Positions 46,232 through 56,270 of a stretch of 64,000 bases of DNA are shown piece by piece. The first letter of the stretch is position 1. Each line of letters starts with the position of its first letter. The notes under the pieces are model-generated. The model had not been told where the DNA came from and did not search any database. It was given only the letters and a program-made list of their open reading frames with translations. The stretch is taken from the NCBI RefSeq assembly GCF_003072125.1, contig NZ_QCYH01000011.1, forward strand, positions 1-64,000, given 5' to 3'. Made by a program: the position numbers and the translations under genes. Source of the stretch: Pelagivirga sediminicola. Lineage in GTDB: Bacteria > Pseudomonadota > Alphaproteobacteria > Rhodobacterales > Rhodobacteraceae.

Positions 46232-46623
46232 CCCTCGCGCGGCTCATGGCCTCGACGCCGCTGCATGTCGCGGTGGGGGTCGCGGCAATGGGGGGCTGGG
46301 CCGCCTTCGCCAATGCCGCGCACGGGCCGCGCGCGATGCTGCTGGCCGCGCTGGTGCAGGGCGCGATCTCGGGGCTGCTGACGCTGGGGCTGAAACGCTC
46401 GGTCGACTGGATGCGCCCGCGTCTGAGGCGTTTGCTGGGCTATTGGGTGCCGCCGCTGGCGGCGATCTGCGGCTCGGCGCTGCTGCTGGTCACGGCGCAT
46501 CTGGCGGCGGGCACGCCCGAGGTGGGGCACACGGTGGCGGTGCCGCTGGCGGTGTCGCTGTGTTATATCTTTGCCTACAACATCTTGCGGCAGCACCGCG
46601 CGGGAAGGACCTGGAATGGCTGA
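46228..46623 (+). CDS. Small four-helix membrane protein of the lipid module
   Basis: About 131 residues from a TTG at 46228 that overlaps the CdsA-like stop (TTGA), or 125 from the ATG at 46246. Four hydrophobic segments are visible (about residues 10-30, 38-55, 73-92 and 100-120), with a basic linker KRSVDWMRPRLRRL in the middle. The family is not recognised. It lies between the CdsA-like and CDP-alcohol phosphatidyltransferase genes and overlaps the latter by 8 bases, so a role in the same lipid pathway (flippase or accessory subunit) is inferred. Confidence 0.7.
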   Translation: MTLARLMASTPLHVAVGVAAMGGWAAFANAAHGPRAMLLAALVQGAISGLLTLGLKRSVDWMRPRLRRLLGYWVPPLAAICGSALLLVTAHLAAGTPEVGHTVAVPLAVSLCYIFAYNILRQHRAGRTWNG

Positions 46624-47263
46624 TCTGAAAAACCGCCGCCCTCTGGGCAGCCGGGACACGAAATGGGCCGCCCGCGGCGCCGCCCTGCTGGCCGCGCGCG
46701 GCGCGGCGCCCAACGCCATATCGCAGGCCAGCATGGTCGCGGCGCTGGTGGCCGCGCTCGCCTTTGCCGGCACCGCCCGGACGGGCGGGGCAGGGGCGGA
46801 CGCCGCGCTGCTGATCCTAGGCGCGCTGGGGTGCCAGATCCGGCTGCTTTGCAACCTCTTTGACGGCATGGTCGCCGTCGAGGCGGGGCAAAGCGCGCCT
46901 GACGGCCCCTTGTGGAACGAGTGGCCGGACCGGGTGTCGGATCTGCTGATCCTTTTCGGGGCGGGGATCGGCGCGGGGCATCCGGCGCTGGGGCTGGCGG
47001 CGGGTGCGATGGCGGTGCTGGCCGCCTATACCCGCGAGCTGGGCGCGAGTATAGGCCTTGCGCCCGATTTCACCGGCCCCATGGCCAAGCCGCAGCGCAT
47101 GGCGGCCATCACGATTGCGGCCCTGATCGCCCTGTTCGAGCCGCTTTTCGCGGCGCCCGGCACCGTGTTGACCGCCGCGCTGTGGATCGTCGCGCTCGGC
47201 GCCGCGCTGACCAGCGTCCGGCGCGCCGCGCGCATCCGTGCGGGGCTGCTTGCGCGGGGGTAG
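46616..47263 (+). CDS. Deviant CDP-alcohol phosphatidyltransferase (YnbA-like)
   Basis: 215-residue membrane enzyme of the CDP-alcohol phosphatidyltransferase fold with about six helices. The usual motif DxxDGxxAR...GxxxDxxxD appears as NLFDGMVAV...GPLWNEWPD (about residues 82-107): the first and third aspartates are asparagine and the arginine is valine. As I recall, E. coli YnbA shows the same two Asn substitutions, so this looks like a distinct conserved branch. The product lipid is unknown. It is the last gene of the nine-gene operon. The start at 46616 follows GGAAGGA. Confidence 0.82.
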   Translation: MADLKNRRPLGSRDTKWAARGAALLAARGAAPNAISQASMVAALVAALAFAGTARTGGAGADAALLILGALGCQIRLLCNLFDGMVAVEAGQSAPDGPLWNEWPDRVSDLLILFGAGIGAGHPALGLAAGAMAVLAAYTRELGASIGLAPDFTGPMAKPQRMAAITIAALIALFEPLFAAPGTVLTAALWIVALGAALTSVRRAARIRAGLLARG

Positions 47264-47306
47264 AATCCCTATGGCGTTCACAACCGCTTGTCCCTAGTCT
47301 GGCCCG

Positions 47307-50300
47307 ATGGATAACGATATGCCCCTCATCGTCGGCATCGGCGCGTCGGCCGGCGGGATCGCGGCGGTGTCACAGCTGCTGAACGCGGTGCCGAAGGACA
47401 GCGGCATGGCGTTCATCGTCGTCACCCACCTGAACCCGGACCGCGAAAGCCTGCTGCAGACGGTGCTGGCCCAAAAGACCGAGATGACCATCAGGATCGC
47501 CGAGGATGGCGCCGCGATCGAGGTCGGCACCGTCTATGTCATGCCCGAAGCGGTCTTGCTGACGGTCGAGGATGGCCGCCTGAAGCTGACCGGCGACGAT
47601 CCCAATTCGCGCGAGCGCAAGCCGATCGATCTGTTCTTTGCCGCGCTGGCCGAGGATCAGAAGGAAAACGCCGTCGCCATCGTGCTGTCGGGCGGCGCCG
47701 GTGACGGCACGCTGGGCGTCAAGGTGATCAAGGAAAACGGCGGCATCACCATGGCGCAGGTCGAGAACGGCCATGCGCCGCTGAACCCCGAAATGCCGCA
47801 AAGCGCCATCGCCACGGGGCTTGTCGATTTTGCCCTGCCCCCCGCCGACATGCCCGCCAAGCTGATCGAGATCCGCGAGGGCCGCGCCACGCTGGATGCG
47901 CTGGTTCTGGCGGCGGGAAAGGACGGCACGGCGCGCCCGCGCGACGTGCAGGCCCGCATCAGCCGCAAACTGCGCGAGGTGTCGGGGCATGATTTCTCGG
48001 GCTACAAGAGCAAGACCTTCTTTCGCCGGGTCGCGCGGCGCATGCAGGTGCGGCGCATCCCCGATCTGGCCGCCTATTGCGATCTGCTGGACAGCGATAC
48101 CGAGGAGGTGACGGCGCTGTTCCGCGATCTGCTGATCAGCGTGACCAACTTCTTTCGCGATGCCGATGCCTTCGCCGCGCTGGAGACCGCCGTCATCCCC
48201 GAGATCTGCAAGGACCGCAGCGCCGCCGCGCCCGTGCGCATCTGGGTGCCTGCCTGCACCACCGGCGAGGAGGTCTATTCGCTGGCGATCCTGCTGCACG
48301 AGCATATGGGCACCGATACCGAGGCGCCCCCCGTGCAGATCTTCGGCACCGACATCGACGATCCGGCCCTGTCCATCGCCCGCCAGGCGCGCTATCCCGA
48401 GCAACTGCTGCGCGGTGTCAGCGCCGAGCGGCTGGAGCGGTATTTCGTGCGCGACGGGGCCAGCTACATGGTCTGCAAGAAGGTGCGCGAGATGTGCATC
48501 TTCTCGCCGCATAACGTGATCGGCGATCCGCCCTTTTCGCGGATGGACATGGTGTCCTGCCGCAACCTGCTGATCTATTTCGGCCCCGAACTGCAGCAAC
48601 AGATCATCCCCACCTTTCATTATGCGCTGAAACCCGGCGGCTACCTGTTCCTCGGCACGTCCGAAAGCATCAGCCATTACAGCAACCTGTTCGACACCAT
48701 CGACAAGAAGCACCGCATCTTTCAGGCCAAGGACCATCCCAGCCGGCACTGGTCCCCCGGCGAGCTGACGCAGCGCAGCACATCGGGCAGCGCGGGCAAT
48801 GACCGCCCCGAGGGATTGTCGGGCATCCAGCTGCGCCACAAGGTCGAGCGGCATATCCTGGACCGCCACACCCCCGCCCATGCCGTCGTCCGCCAGACCG
48901 GCGAGATCGTCTTTGCCTCGGGCGGCACGGGTGGCCTGCTGGAACTGCCGCGCGGAGAGCCGACCAATCATCTGCTGGACATGGTGCCCAAGAACATGCG
49001 CCTTGAGCTGCGCGCGCTGCTGCGGCAGGTGGTCGAAAACGAGCGTCCGGCGCAGCGCGCCAACATCACCGTCACGGCGCCCACCGGTCAGCGCCAGCGC
49101 CTGACCGTCAAGGTCGAGCCGCTGCGCGGCCATGGTCTGGGCGAGCGTCTGTTCATGGTGCTGTTCCAGATCACGGATGACACGGGCGCACAGCACGGCG
49201 GCGCCGATGCCGACCGCAGCACCGAGGCCGCCGAGGACGAGGTTCGCGAGATGCGCGAGCGGCTGCAATCTACCGTCGAGGAATACGAGACCGCGCTGGA
49301 AGAGCTGAAATCCTCCAACGAGGAGCTGGTTTCCGTCAACGAAGAGGCGCAATCCACCAACGAAGAGCTGGAAGCCTCCCGCGAAGAGATGCAATCGCTC
49401 AACGAGGAGCTGAACACCATCAACGCCGAGCTGAGCGGCAAGATCGAGGAGCTGGACCGCGCCAACACCGACATGCGCAACCTGTTCGAGGCCACGCAGA
49501 TCGCCACCGTGTTTCTGGATGCCAACCTGTCGATCCGCAGCTTCACCCCCGCCGCCGCCGCGCTGTTCGCGCTGCGCGCCGCCGATGTGGGGCGCCCCCT
49601 GTCCGAGCTGGCCAGCGTCAGCGATTATCCCGAACTGAACACGCATATCGATCAGGTGCTTCAGACCGGCACGGTGCTGACCCATCGGCTGCACCGGTAC
49701 GAGGGCAAGTCCAGCTATCTGGTGCGCATCACGCCCTATCTGTCCGGCGCGCAGGACAAGGTGGAGGGCGCGGTCGTCACGCTGGTGGACATCACCCACC
49801 TGGCCGAGGCGGAGGCCCAGCAAAAGGTGCTGATCGAGGAGCTGAACCACCGCGTGCGCAACATGCTTGCGGTGGTGTCGTCGATCGTGCGCACGTCGCT
49901 GCGCGGCAAGAACGTGCCGACCGACGTGGTCGAGACGCTGACGAACCGTCTGCACGGAATGGCGCGCGCCTATGGGCTGCTGTCGGAAACCGCATGGACC
50001 GCCGTCGGCCTGCGCGACATCGCGGCGCAGGAGCTGTCCCCCTTCGGCGCCGAAAGCAGCACCATGGAGGGCCCCGCCGTGCAGCTTCAGCCGGCGCAGG
50101 CGCTGGCCGTGGGCATGATCATGCACGAGCTGGCCACCAATGCGGCCAAATACGGCGCGCTGTCCCGCCGCGCCGGCCGGGTCAAGGTGACATGGGCGCA
50201 AGAGGACGGCCATGTGCTGCTGGACTGGGCCGAGACCGGCGGACCCGCCGTCGAGCCGCCGGGCGAGACCGGCTTTGGCTTCGTCCTGATCCGCGGGCAG

Positions 50301-50387
50301 GCCGAACAGCAGCTGGACGGCGAGGTGGACGTCGATTTCGCGTCAGGCGGGCTGCACCTGAAGCTGAAGTTTCCCCTGCCGTCCTGA
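47307..50387 (+). CDS. CheB-CheR-PAS-histidine kinase fusion protein
   Basis: 1026 residues. The CheB methylesterase domain (1-190) has its Ser in GIGASAGGIAAV, His in VVTHLNPDRESLL and Asp in LSGGAGDGTLG. The CheR methyltransferase domain (about 210-480) includes DLLISVTNFFRD and RIWVPACTTGEEVYS. A long coiled coil follows (about 635-725, repeated NEEL/TNEELEAS), then a PAS domain (about 727-835) and an HWE/HisKA_2 kinase with phospho-acceptor His in LIEELNHRVRNML near 852, ATP-binding HELATNAAKYGALSR and WAETGG. No receiver or chemoreceptor gene is adjacent. It probably senses a signal and phosphorylates a regulator encoded elsewhere. Confidence 0.93.
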   Translation: MDNDMPLIVGIGASAGGIAAVSQLLNAVPKDSGMAFIVVTHLNPDRESLLQTVLAQKTEMTIRIAEDGAAIEVGTVYVMPEAVLLTVEDGRLKLTGDDPNSRERKPIDLFFAALAEDQKENAVAIVLSGGAGDGTLGVKVIKENGGITMAQVENGHAPLNPEMPQSAIATGLVDFALPPADMPAKLIEIREGRATLDALVLAAGKDGTARPRDVQARISRKLREVSGHDFSGYKSKTFFRRVARRMQVRRIPDLAAYCDLLDSDTEEVTALFRDLLISVTNFFRDADAFAALETAVIPEICKDRSAAAPVRIWVPACTTGEEVYSLAILLHEHMGTDTEAPPVQIFGTDIDDPALSIARQARYPEQLLRGVSAERLERYFVRDGASYMVCKKVREMCIFSPHNVIGDPPFSRMDMVSCRNLLIYFGPELQQQIIPTFHYALKPGGYLFLGTSESISHYSNLFDTIDKKHRIFQAKDHPSRHWSPGELTQRSTSGSAGNDRPEGLSGIQLRHKVERHILDRHTPAHAVVRQTGEIVFASGGTGGLLELPRGEPTNHLLDMVPKNMRLELRALLRQVVENERPAQRANITVTAPTGQRQRLTVKVEPLRGHGLGERLFMVLFQITDDTGAQHGGADADRSTEAAEDEVREMRERLQSTVEEYETALEELKSSNEELVSVNEEAQSTNEELEASREEMQSLNEELNTINAELSGKIEELDRANTDMRNLFEATQIATVFLDANLSIRSFTPAAAALFALRAADVGRPLSELASVSDYPELNTHIDQVLQTGTVLTHRLHRYEGKSSYLVRITPYLSGAQDKVEGAVVTLVDITHLAEAEAQQKVLIEELNHRVRNMLAVVSSIVRTSLRGKNVPTDVVETLTNRLHGMARAYGLLSETAWTAVGLRDIAAQELSPFGAESSTMEGPAVQLQPAQALAVGMIMHELATNAAKYGALSRRAGRVKVTWAQEDGHVLLDWAETGGPAVEPPGETGFGFVLIRGQAEQQLDGEVDVDFASGGLHLKLKFPLPS

Positions 50388-50399
50388 CGCTGTCTCGCC

Positions 50400-52316
50400 C
50401 TACTGCCCGATCAGCGCCGCGACGACCCGCTCGGCGGCCTCCTCGGCGGTCAGATCGACGGTGTTGACGGTCAGTTCCGCCGTCTCGGGCGTCTCATACG
50501 GGCTGTCGATGCCGGTAAAGTTCTTCAGATTGCCCGCCCGCGCCTTTTTATAAAGGCCCTTGACGTCGCGCGCCTCGGCCACTTCCAAGGGCGTATCGAC
50601 GAACACCTCGATAAACTCGCCCTCTTCCATCATGTCGCGCACCATGCGCCGCTCGGAGCGGAAGGGCGAGATGAAGGCGGTCAGCACGATCAGCCCCGCA
50701 TCGGTCATCAGGCGCGCCACCTCGCCGACGCGGCGGATGTTTTCCACCCGGTCTGCATCGGTAAAGCCCAGATCGCGGTTCAGCCCGTGGCGCACGTTGT
50801 CACCGTCCAGAAGGAACGTATGCTTGCCCATCGCGTGAAGTTTCTTCTCCACGATATTGGCAATCGTGGATTTGCCGGAGCCTGACAGGCCGGTGAACCA
50901 CACCACCTTGGCCGTCTGGTTTTTGGCACTGGCATGCGCCTCGCGGTCGACGTCCAGCGCCTGCCAATGGATGTTCTGGCTGCGGCGCAGGGCGAAATGC
51001 ACCATGCCGGCAGCAACGGTCGCGTTGCTGATCCGGTCAATCAGGATGAATCCGCCAAGGTCGGGGTTGTCGCTATAGGCCTCGAACGGGATCGCGCGGT
51101 CGGTCGAGATATTCACCACGCCGATCGCGTTCAGGCTGAGCGTGCTGGAGGCCAGATGTTCCAGCGTGTTGACGTTCACCTCGTATTTCGGCTCGGTCAC
51201 GGTCGCCGTCATCGTCTGGGTCCCGATTTTCAGCAGGTAGGGACGGCCCGGCAGCATTTCCGCCTCGCCCATCCAGACCAATGTCGCCTCGAACTGATCG
51301 GCCACCTCGCAAGGCGCATCGGCCTGCACGATCACGTCGCCGCGCGAGCAGTCGATTTCGTCCGTAAAGGTTAACGTCACCGATTGCCCGGCAACCGCCC
51401 TGTCCAGCTCGCCATCATAAGTGACGATGGATTTCACGCGGCTTGTCTTGCCTGAGGGCAGCACGCGGATGCCGTCGCCGGGGCGCACGGTGCCCGAGCC
51501 GATCTGCCCCGAAAATCCCCGAAAATCGAGGTTGGGCCGGTTGACCCATTGCACCGCCATGCGCAGCGGGCGGTCCTGCATCTGCGCCACGTTCAGCGGC
51601 GCCTCCTCCAGATGGGTCAGCAGGGGCGGGCCCTGATACCACGGCGTATTTTCCGACTGGGTGACGATATTGTCGCCCGCCAGCCCGGAAATCGGGATCG
51701 GCAGGAAGGTGGTCAGGCCGATCTGTTCGGCAAAATGCGAGTATTCCTTGACGATCTCGTAAAACCGTTCCTGGCTGTAGTCGACCAGATCCATCTTGTT
51801 GACCGCCAGAACGACGTTCTTGATGCCCAAGAGATTAACCAGATAGGAATGGCGCCGCGTCTGGGTCAGCACGCCCTGCCGCGCGTCGATCAGGATCACG
51901 GCCAGATCGGCGGTCGAGGCGCCAGTCACCATGTTTCGGGTGTACTGCTCGTGCCCCGGCGTGTCGGCGACGATGAATTTGCGCTTGTCGGTCGAGAAAA
52001 AGCGATAGGCGACGTCGATGGTGATGCCCTGCTCGCGCTCGGCCGCCAGACCATCGACCAGCAGGGCAAAGTCGATGTTTTGTCCCTGCGTCCCGCTAAC
52101 CTTGCTGTCGTTTTCCAGCGAGGCCAGCTGATCCTCGAAGATCATCTTGCTGTCATAGAGCAGCCGACCGATCAGCGTCGATTTACCATCATCGACCGAC
52201 CCGCAGGTGATGAAGCGCAGCATCGTCTTGTGCTGGTGTTTGTCCAGATAGGCGTCGATGTCCGAGGCAATCAGATCCTCGGTGACGTAGACGGCATCCT
52301 TGGCGGCGGCGCACAT
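50400..52316 (-). CDS. cysNC: Sulfate adenylyltransferase large subunit fused to APS kinase (CysNC)
   Basis: 638 residues. The N-terminal GTPase part (CysN) has [15 protein letters not shown] near residue 38, DTPGHEQY near 118 and NKMD near 173, followed by EF-Tu-like beta domains. The C-terminal APS kinase (CysC, from about residue 465) has P-loop [12 protein letters not shown] near 475, [10 protein letters not shown] and FISPFRSER. It turns sulfate into APS and PAPS together with CysD. The fusion is common in rhodobacters and rhizobia. The ATG at 52316 overlaps the cysD stop by one base. Confidence 0.96.
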   Translation of the reverse strand: MCAAAKDAVYVTEDLIASDIDAYLDKHQHKTMLRFITCGSVDDGKSTLIGRLLYDSKMIFEDQLASLENDSKVSGTQGQNIDFALLVDGLAAEREQGITIDVAYRFFSTDKRKFIVADTPGHEQYTRNMVTGASTADLAVILIDARQGVLTQTRRHSYLVNLLGIKNVVLAVNKMDLVDYSQERFYEIVKEYSHFAEQIGLTTFLPIPISGLAGDNIVTQSENTPWYQGPPLLTHLEEAPLNVAQMQDRPLRMAVQWVNRPNLDFRGFSGQIGSGTVRPGDGIRVLPSGKTSRVKSIVTYDGELDRAVAGQSVTLTFTDEIDCSRGDVIVQADAPCEVADQFEATLVWMGEAEMLPGRPYLLKIGTQTMTATVTEPKYEVNVNTLEHLASSTLSLNAIGVVNISTDRAIPFEAYSDNPDLGGFILIDRISNATVAAGMVHFALRRSQNIHWQALDVDREAHASAKNQTAKVVWFTGLSGSGKSTIANIVEKKLHAMGKHTFLLDGDNVRHGLNRDLGFTDADRVENIRRVGEVARLMTDAGLIVLTAFISPFRSERRMVRDMMEEGEFIEVFVDTPLEVAEARDVKGLYKKARAGNLKNFTGIDSPYETPETAELTVNTVDLTAEEAAERVVAALIGQ

Positions 52317-53239
52317 CAGAAATACCCCTCTTGCTTTTTCTTCTCCATCGACGCGGCCTGATCGTGGTCGATGGCGCGGCCCTGCCGCTCGGACGTGGTG
52401 GTCAGCAGCATTTCCTGGATGATCTCGGGCAGGGTGGCCGCCGTGCTTTCGACAGCGCCGGTCAGAGGGTAACAGCCCAGCGTGCGGAACCGGATCGAGC
52501 GCGTCACCGGCTCCTCCCCGTTCAGGGGGAAACGCTCGTCATCGACCATCAGCAGCATCCCGTCGCGGATCACAGTCGGGCGCGGGGCGGAGTAATAGAG
52601 CGGCACAATCTCGATCTGCTCAAGGTGGATGTACTGCCAGATGTCCAGCTCCGTCCAGTTGGACAGGGGGAAGACACGGATGCTCTCGCCCTTGGATTTG
52701 CGGGTGTTATACAGCTTCCAAAGCTCCGGCCGCTGGTTTTTCGGATCCCAGCGGTGATTGGCGGTGCGGAAGGAAAAAACCCGCTCCTTGGCGCGGGATT
52801 TCTCCTCGTCCCGGCGGGCGCCGCCGAAGGCGACGTCGAAATCATACTTTGTCAGAGCCTGTTTCAGCCCGTCGGTTTTCCACATGTCGGTGTGCAGCCC
52901 GCCATGATCGAAGGGGTTGATGCCCTTCTCCACCGCCTCGGGGTTCTGATGCACCAAAAGCTTCATGCCCGCATCCTCGGCGGCACGCTCGCGCAGCGCA
53001 TACATGTCGCGGAATTTCCACGTGGTGTCGACATGCAGCAAGGGGAAGGGCGGGGGCGAGGGATAGAACGCCTTTTTCGCCAGATGCAGCATGCAGGCGG
53101 AATCCTTGCCCACGGAATACAGCATGACGGGATTGTCGGCATTCGCCACTACCTCGCGCATGATGTGGATGCTTTCGGCCTCAAGACGTTGCAGATGCGT
53201 CAGCACCCTGTCCGAACCTTGCGTCTCGTGCACTGCCAT
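52316..53239 (-). CDS. cysD: Sulfate adenylyltransferase small subunit (CysD)
   Basis: 307-residue PP-loop ATP sulfurylase subunit. Motifs: [15 protein letters not shown] (PP loop) near residue 45, [16 protein letters not shown] near 69 and [19 protein letters not shown] near 145, with the usual C-terminal end. It catalyses sulfate adenylylation with CysN. The ATG at 53239 with GAAGG upstream fits the family length; an 80-codon open extension beyond it has no similarity. It is the first gene of a cysD-cysNC operon with a 260-base upstream gap. Confidence 0.96.
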   Translation of the reverse strand: MAVHETQGSDRVLTHLQRLEAESIHIMREVVANADNPVMLYSVGKDSACMLHLAKKAFYPSPPPFPLLHVDTTWKFRDMYALRERAAEDAGMKLLVHQNPEAVEKGINPFDHGGLHTDMWKTDGLKQALTKYDFDVAFGGARRDEEKSRAKERVFSFRTANHRWDPKNQRPELWKLYNTRKSKGESIRVFPLSNWTELDIWQYIHLEQIEIVPLYYSAPRPTVIRDGMLLMVDDERFPLNGEEPVTRSIRFRTLGCYPLTGAVESTAATLPEIIQEMLLTTTSERQGRAIDHDQAASMEKKKQEGYF

Positions 53240-53499
53240 GTTTTCAGCCTTCCTGCGTCGCTTGCATGGTATTTGCCAAATTACGCGCCGCTTGGAAAGC
53301 GCCCTGCCGAAGATCGGCAAAACTGACCGCAAATGGCTGCAACTTCGTGACATTCCGGCGCCGAAACGCCGCCCGCGCGTGACGATGTTCCAAAACCGCC
53401 CCCGCCGCGCGCAGAGTTGACGAAACCCGCCCGACCCGTTTAAACGCGGCGCAGGGTTGCGGCACAAGGCTTGCGACATAACCCGGAGGGCCTGATGAC

Positions 53500-54087
53500 A
53501 TGTTGCGACTGATCGCGCTGCTCGCCTCCGGCATCTGCCGGATCAACTGGCTGATCGGTCAGGTGTTCTCGTGGCTGTCGCTGGGCATCGTTCTGGTGTG
53601 CTTCACGGTCGTTGTTCAGCGTTATGTCTTCGGCGTCAGCTTCCTGTGGATGCAGGACCTTTACATCTGGCTGAGCGGCGCGATGTTCACCGCCGTCGCC
53701 GGATTTGCGCTGATGCGCGACGATCATGTGCGCGTGGACATCTTCTATCGCCCGGCGCGGATACGCACCCGCGCGCTGGTGGACCTGTTCGGCACGGTGC
53801 TGTTCCTGCTGCCGTTCACGGGCGTCGTGCTGATCTATTCGCTGCCCTTCGTGCGCCGCTCGTGGTCCTATGCCGAAGGGTCGGCGAATGTCGGCGGGAT
53901 GCCGGGGCTTTATATCCTGAAATCCTTCATCATCGCCTTTGCCGCGCTGCTGGCGCTGCAGGGTGTCGCGCTGATCTGCCGGTCCGTTCTGGTGCTGGCC
54001 GGGCGGCGCGATCTGGTGCCGGCCGCGATACGCTATCCCGAGACGGGCGCCGATGCCGAGGCTGCAGCCATCGAAGGAATGCATTGA
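53500..54087 (+). CDS. TRAP transporter small membrane subunit, second system
   Basis: 195-residue DctQ-type protein with four membrane helices. Its length and the block [19 protein letters not shown] match the larger small subunits of the TakPQM (2-oxoacid) and mannitol/chloroaromatic branch. The start at 53500 follows CGGAGG about 9 bases upstream. The stop overlaps the next gene (TGATG). Confidence 0.9.
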   Translation: MLRLIALLASGICRINWLIGQVFSWLSLGIVLVCFTVVVQRYVFGVSFLWMQDLYIWLSGAMFTAVAGFALMRDDHVRVDIFYRPARIRTRALVDLFGTVLFLLPFTGVVLIYSLPFVRRSWSYAEGSANVGGMPGLYILKSFIIAFAALLALQGVALICRSVLVLAGRRDLVPAAIRYPETGADAEAAAIEGMH

Positions 54088-55478
54088 TGGATCCCGTCCT
54101 GATCGGCGAAATCCTCGCCGGACTGATGTTCTTCGGCATCATCGGCTTTCTGCTGCTGGGCTATCCGGTGGCGTTCACGCTGGCGGGTGTGTCGCTGATG
54201 TTCGGCGCCGTCGGCTGGTTTTTCGGCGTGTTCGATCCCAGCAATTTCGGCGCGCTGCCGAACCGCTATATCGGCTTCATGACCAGCGAGGTGCTGGTCG
54301 CCGTGCCGCTCTTCATCTTCATGGGCGTCATGCTGGAGCGCTCGCGCATTGCCGAGCAACTCCTGCTGACCATGGGCAAGCTCTTTGGCAACCTGCGCGG
54401 GGGTCTGGGGATTTCGGTGATCCTCGTCGGTGCGATGCTGGCCGCCTCGACCGGGGTTGTCGGCGCGACGGTGGTGACGATGGGCCTGATCTCGCTGCCC
54501 GCGATGCTGCGCGCGGGCTATGATCCCAAGCTGTCGACGGGCGTGATCTGCGCCAGCGGAACCTTGGGGCAAATCGTGCCGCCCTCCACTGTCCTCATCT
54601 TCATGGGCGACATGCTGTCGGGCATCAACAGCCAGGTGCAGATGGCCAAGGGCAATTATGCGCCCGTGCCGGTGTCTGTCGGGGATCTCTTTGCCGGGGC
54701 GCTGCTGCCGGGCTTCATGCTGGTGGGGCTCTACCTCGCCTATACCATCTTCAAGGCGATCACCGACCCCGAATCCTGCCCCGCGACGCCCGTCCCGGCC
54801 GAGGAAAAGGCCAATCTGCTGCGCGAGGTATTCTCGGCCCTGATCCCGCCACTGTTGCTGATCCTGGCCGTGCTAGGGTCGATCCTCGGCGGTATCGCCA
54901 CCCCGACCGAGGCGGCATCGGTGGGCGCCGTGGGCGCGATGGTGCTGGCGGCGCTGCGCTGGCGGCTGTCATTCACCATCCTGCGCGAGACGGTGATCGC
55001 GACCGCGACGATCACCTCGATGGTGTTCATCGTGCTCCTGGGCGCGTCGGTATTCTCGGTCGTGTTCCGCCTGATGGGCGGCGACAACCTGGTGCACGAG
55101 TTCCTCAGCACGCTGCCCGGCGGCCGCCTGATGGCGGTGGCGATGGTCATGGCGATCATGTTCCTGCTCGGCTTCATCCTCGACACGTTCGAGATCATCT
55201 TCATCGTCATCCCGATCACCGCGCCGGTGCTGCTGATGATGGATGTCGATCCGATCTGGCTGGGCGTGCTGGTGGGGGTGAACCTGCAGACATCCTTCCT
55301 GACCCCGCCCTTCGGCTTCGCGCTGTTCTACCTGCGCGGAGTGGCGCCGCCGGACCTGCCGACATGGGCGATCTACCGCGGCATCATCCCGTTTGTGGGG
55401 CTGCAAATCCTTGCCATCGCGCTTTTGTTCGCGTTCCCCGGCATCGTCACATGGCTGCCAAGGCTGATTGCAGGATAG
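54087..55478 (+). CDS. TRAP transporter large permease, second system
   Basis: 463-residue DctM-type permease. Family blocks: AASTGVVGATVVTMGLISLP, GTLGQIVPPSTVLIFMGDML and NLQTSFLTPPFGFALFYLRG. The long form with the loop after IFMGDMLSGINSQV is typical of the mannitol/chloroaromatic and 2-oxoacid branch. It pairs with the preceding small subunit and probably with the binding protein at 56401 on the other strand. Confidence 0.92.
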   Translation: MDPVLIGEILAGLMFFGIIGFLLLGYPVAFTLAGVSLMFGAVGWFFGVFDPSNFGALPNRYIGFMTSEVLVAVPLFIFMGVMLERSRIAEQLLLTMGKLFGNLRGGLGISVILVGAMLAASTGVVGATVVTMGLISLPAMLRAGYDPKLSTGVICASGTLGQIVPPSTVLIFMGDMLSGINSQVQMAKGNYAPVPVSVGDLFAGALLPGFMLVGLYLAYTIFKAITDPESCPATPVPAEEKANLLREVFSALIPPLLLILAVLGSILGGIATPTEAASVGAVGAMVLAALRWRLSFTILRETVIATATITSMVFIVLLGASVFSVVFRLMGGDNLVHEFLSTLPGGRLMAVAMVMAIMFLLGFILDTFEIIFIVIPITAPVLLMMDVDPIWLGVLVGVNLQTSFLTPPFGFALFYLRGVAPPDLPTWAIYRGIIPFVGLQILAIALLFAFPGIVTWLPRLIAG

Positions 55479-55596
55479 GATGACGCGCGGCAAACAATGG
55501 TTCGCAGGGATCGTTATTAATCTTTTGTTAACAATTGGCTTATGTTAAGAGGCGTTGATGTTTCCGAGTCACCTTATCAGTATTGGGGAAGTTTAG

Positions 55597-56253
55597 ATGA
55601 AAAATTACGTTCTGGCCGCGGCAGTGGCGGTTATGCCGATGGCGGCGTCGGCCGTGACGATCGAGCTTGATTCGACGTTTGGCCCAGGCAGCAACGCCGG
55701 CATGCTTTACAGCACCGGCTCCGGCTTTTAACTGGACGGAAAAGATACGCAAACGACCGACGCGACATATGTCTCGCAGTCGTTTTCCGCGGGTTCCTAC
55801 GTGATCAAGCCAACCGAGGATTTCTTCAACTCCTGGTCGCGCTGGCGGACAAGCAGCGGATGCGACGCGGATGGCGCGAACTGCACCAAAGGGTTCGAGT
55901 TCTCCTTTGCGTTCTTCCTGCCTGAAAGCATTACGGACACGGGCAAGGTCGGAATCTCGTCCTACGGTCCGATCAACCCCTCTGCGGTCAACCTTGTGAA
56001 TCAGTCACGGGCGACTGATGGCACGTTCTTCGGCACCGGCGCGCTGGCGTTCGATGATGTGAAGAACACGATTCTGGCCAAGTTCACGCTGGACACCGAT
56101 CAGGATGTCGGCTTTTTCATCTATGATGATTACATCAAGGACAACCGCGGCGGCGTGAGCATCGAGGTGTCGCCGGTGCCGCTGCCGGCTGGCCTTCCGC
56201 TGCTTCTGCTTGGTCTCGGCAGCTTGGCATTTGTGAGACGCAAAAAGGCCTGA
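55597..56253 (+). pseudogene. VPLPA-CTERM surface protein with an internal stop codon
   Basis: A single 219-codon frame from ATG 55597 to TGA 56253 is interrupted by TAA at codon 45 (55729-55731). Before the stop there is a clean signal peptide (MKNYVLAAAVAVMPMAASA). After it comes about 170 residues of a soluble domain with a C73-C79-like cysteine pair, and a C-terminal sorting tail VPLPAGLPLLLLGLGSLAFV followed by RRKK. That tail is the rhodobacteral VPLPA-CTERM signal for exosortase-type processing. All parts are in one frame, so the lesion is a nonsense change, not a frameshift. The gene has its own AT-rich upstream region and a strong terminator. Confidence 0.82.
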
Positions 56254-56270
56254 TCCGGACGATCCGGAAC

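Noticed and set aside
55801..56253. Translation of the VPLPA-CTERM gene from an internal GTG
   Set aside because: The product would lack a signal peptide, which this sorting class needs; no ribosome site is seen.
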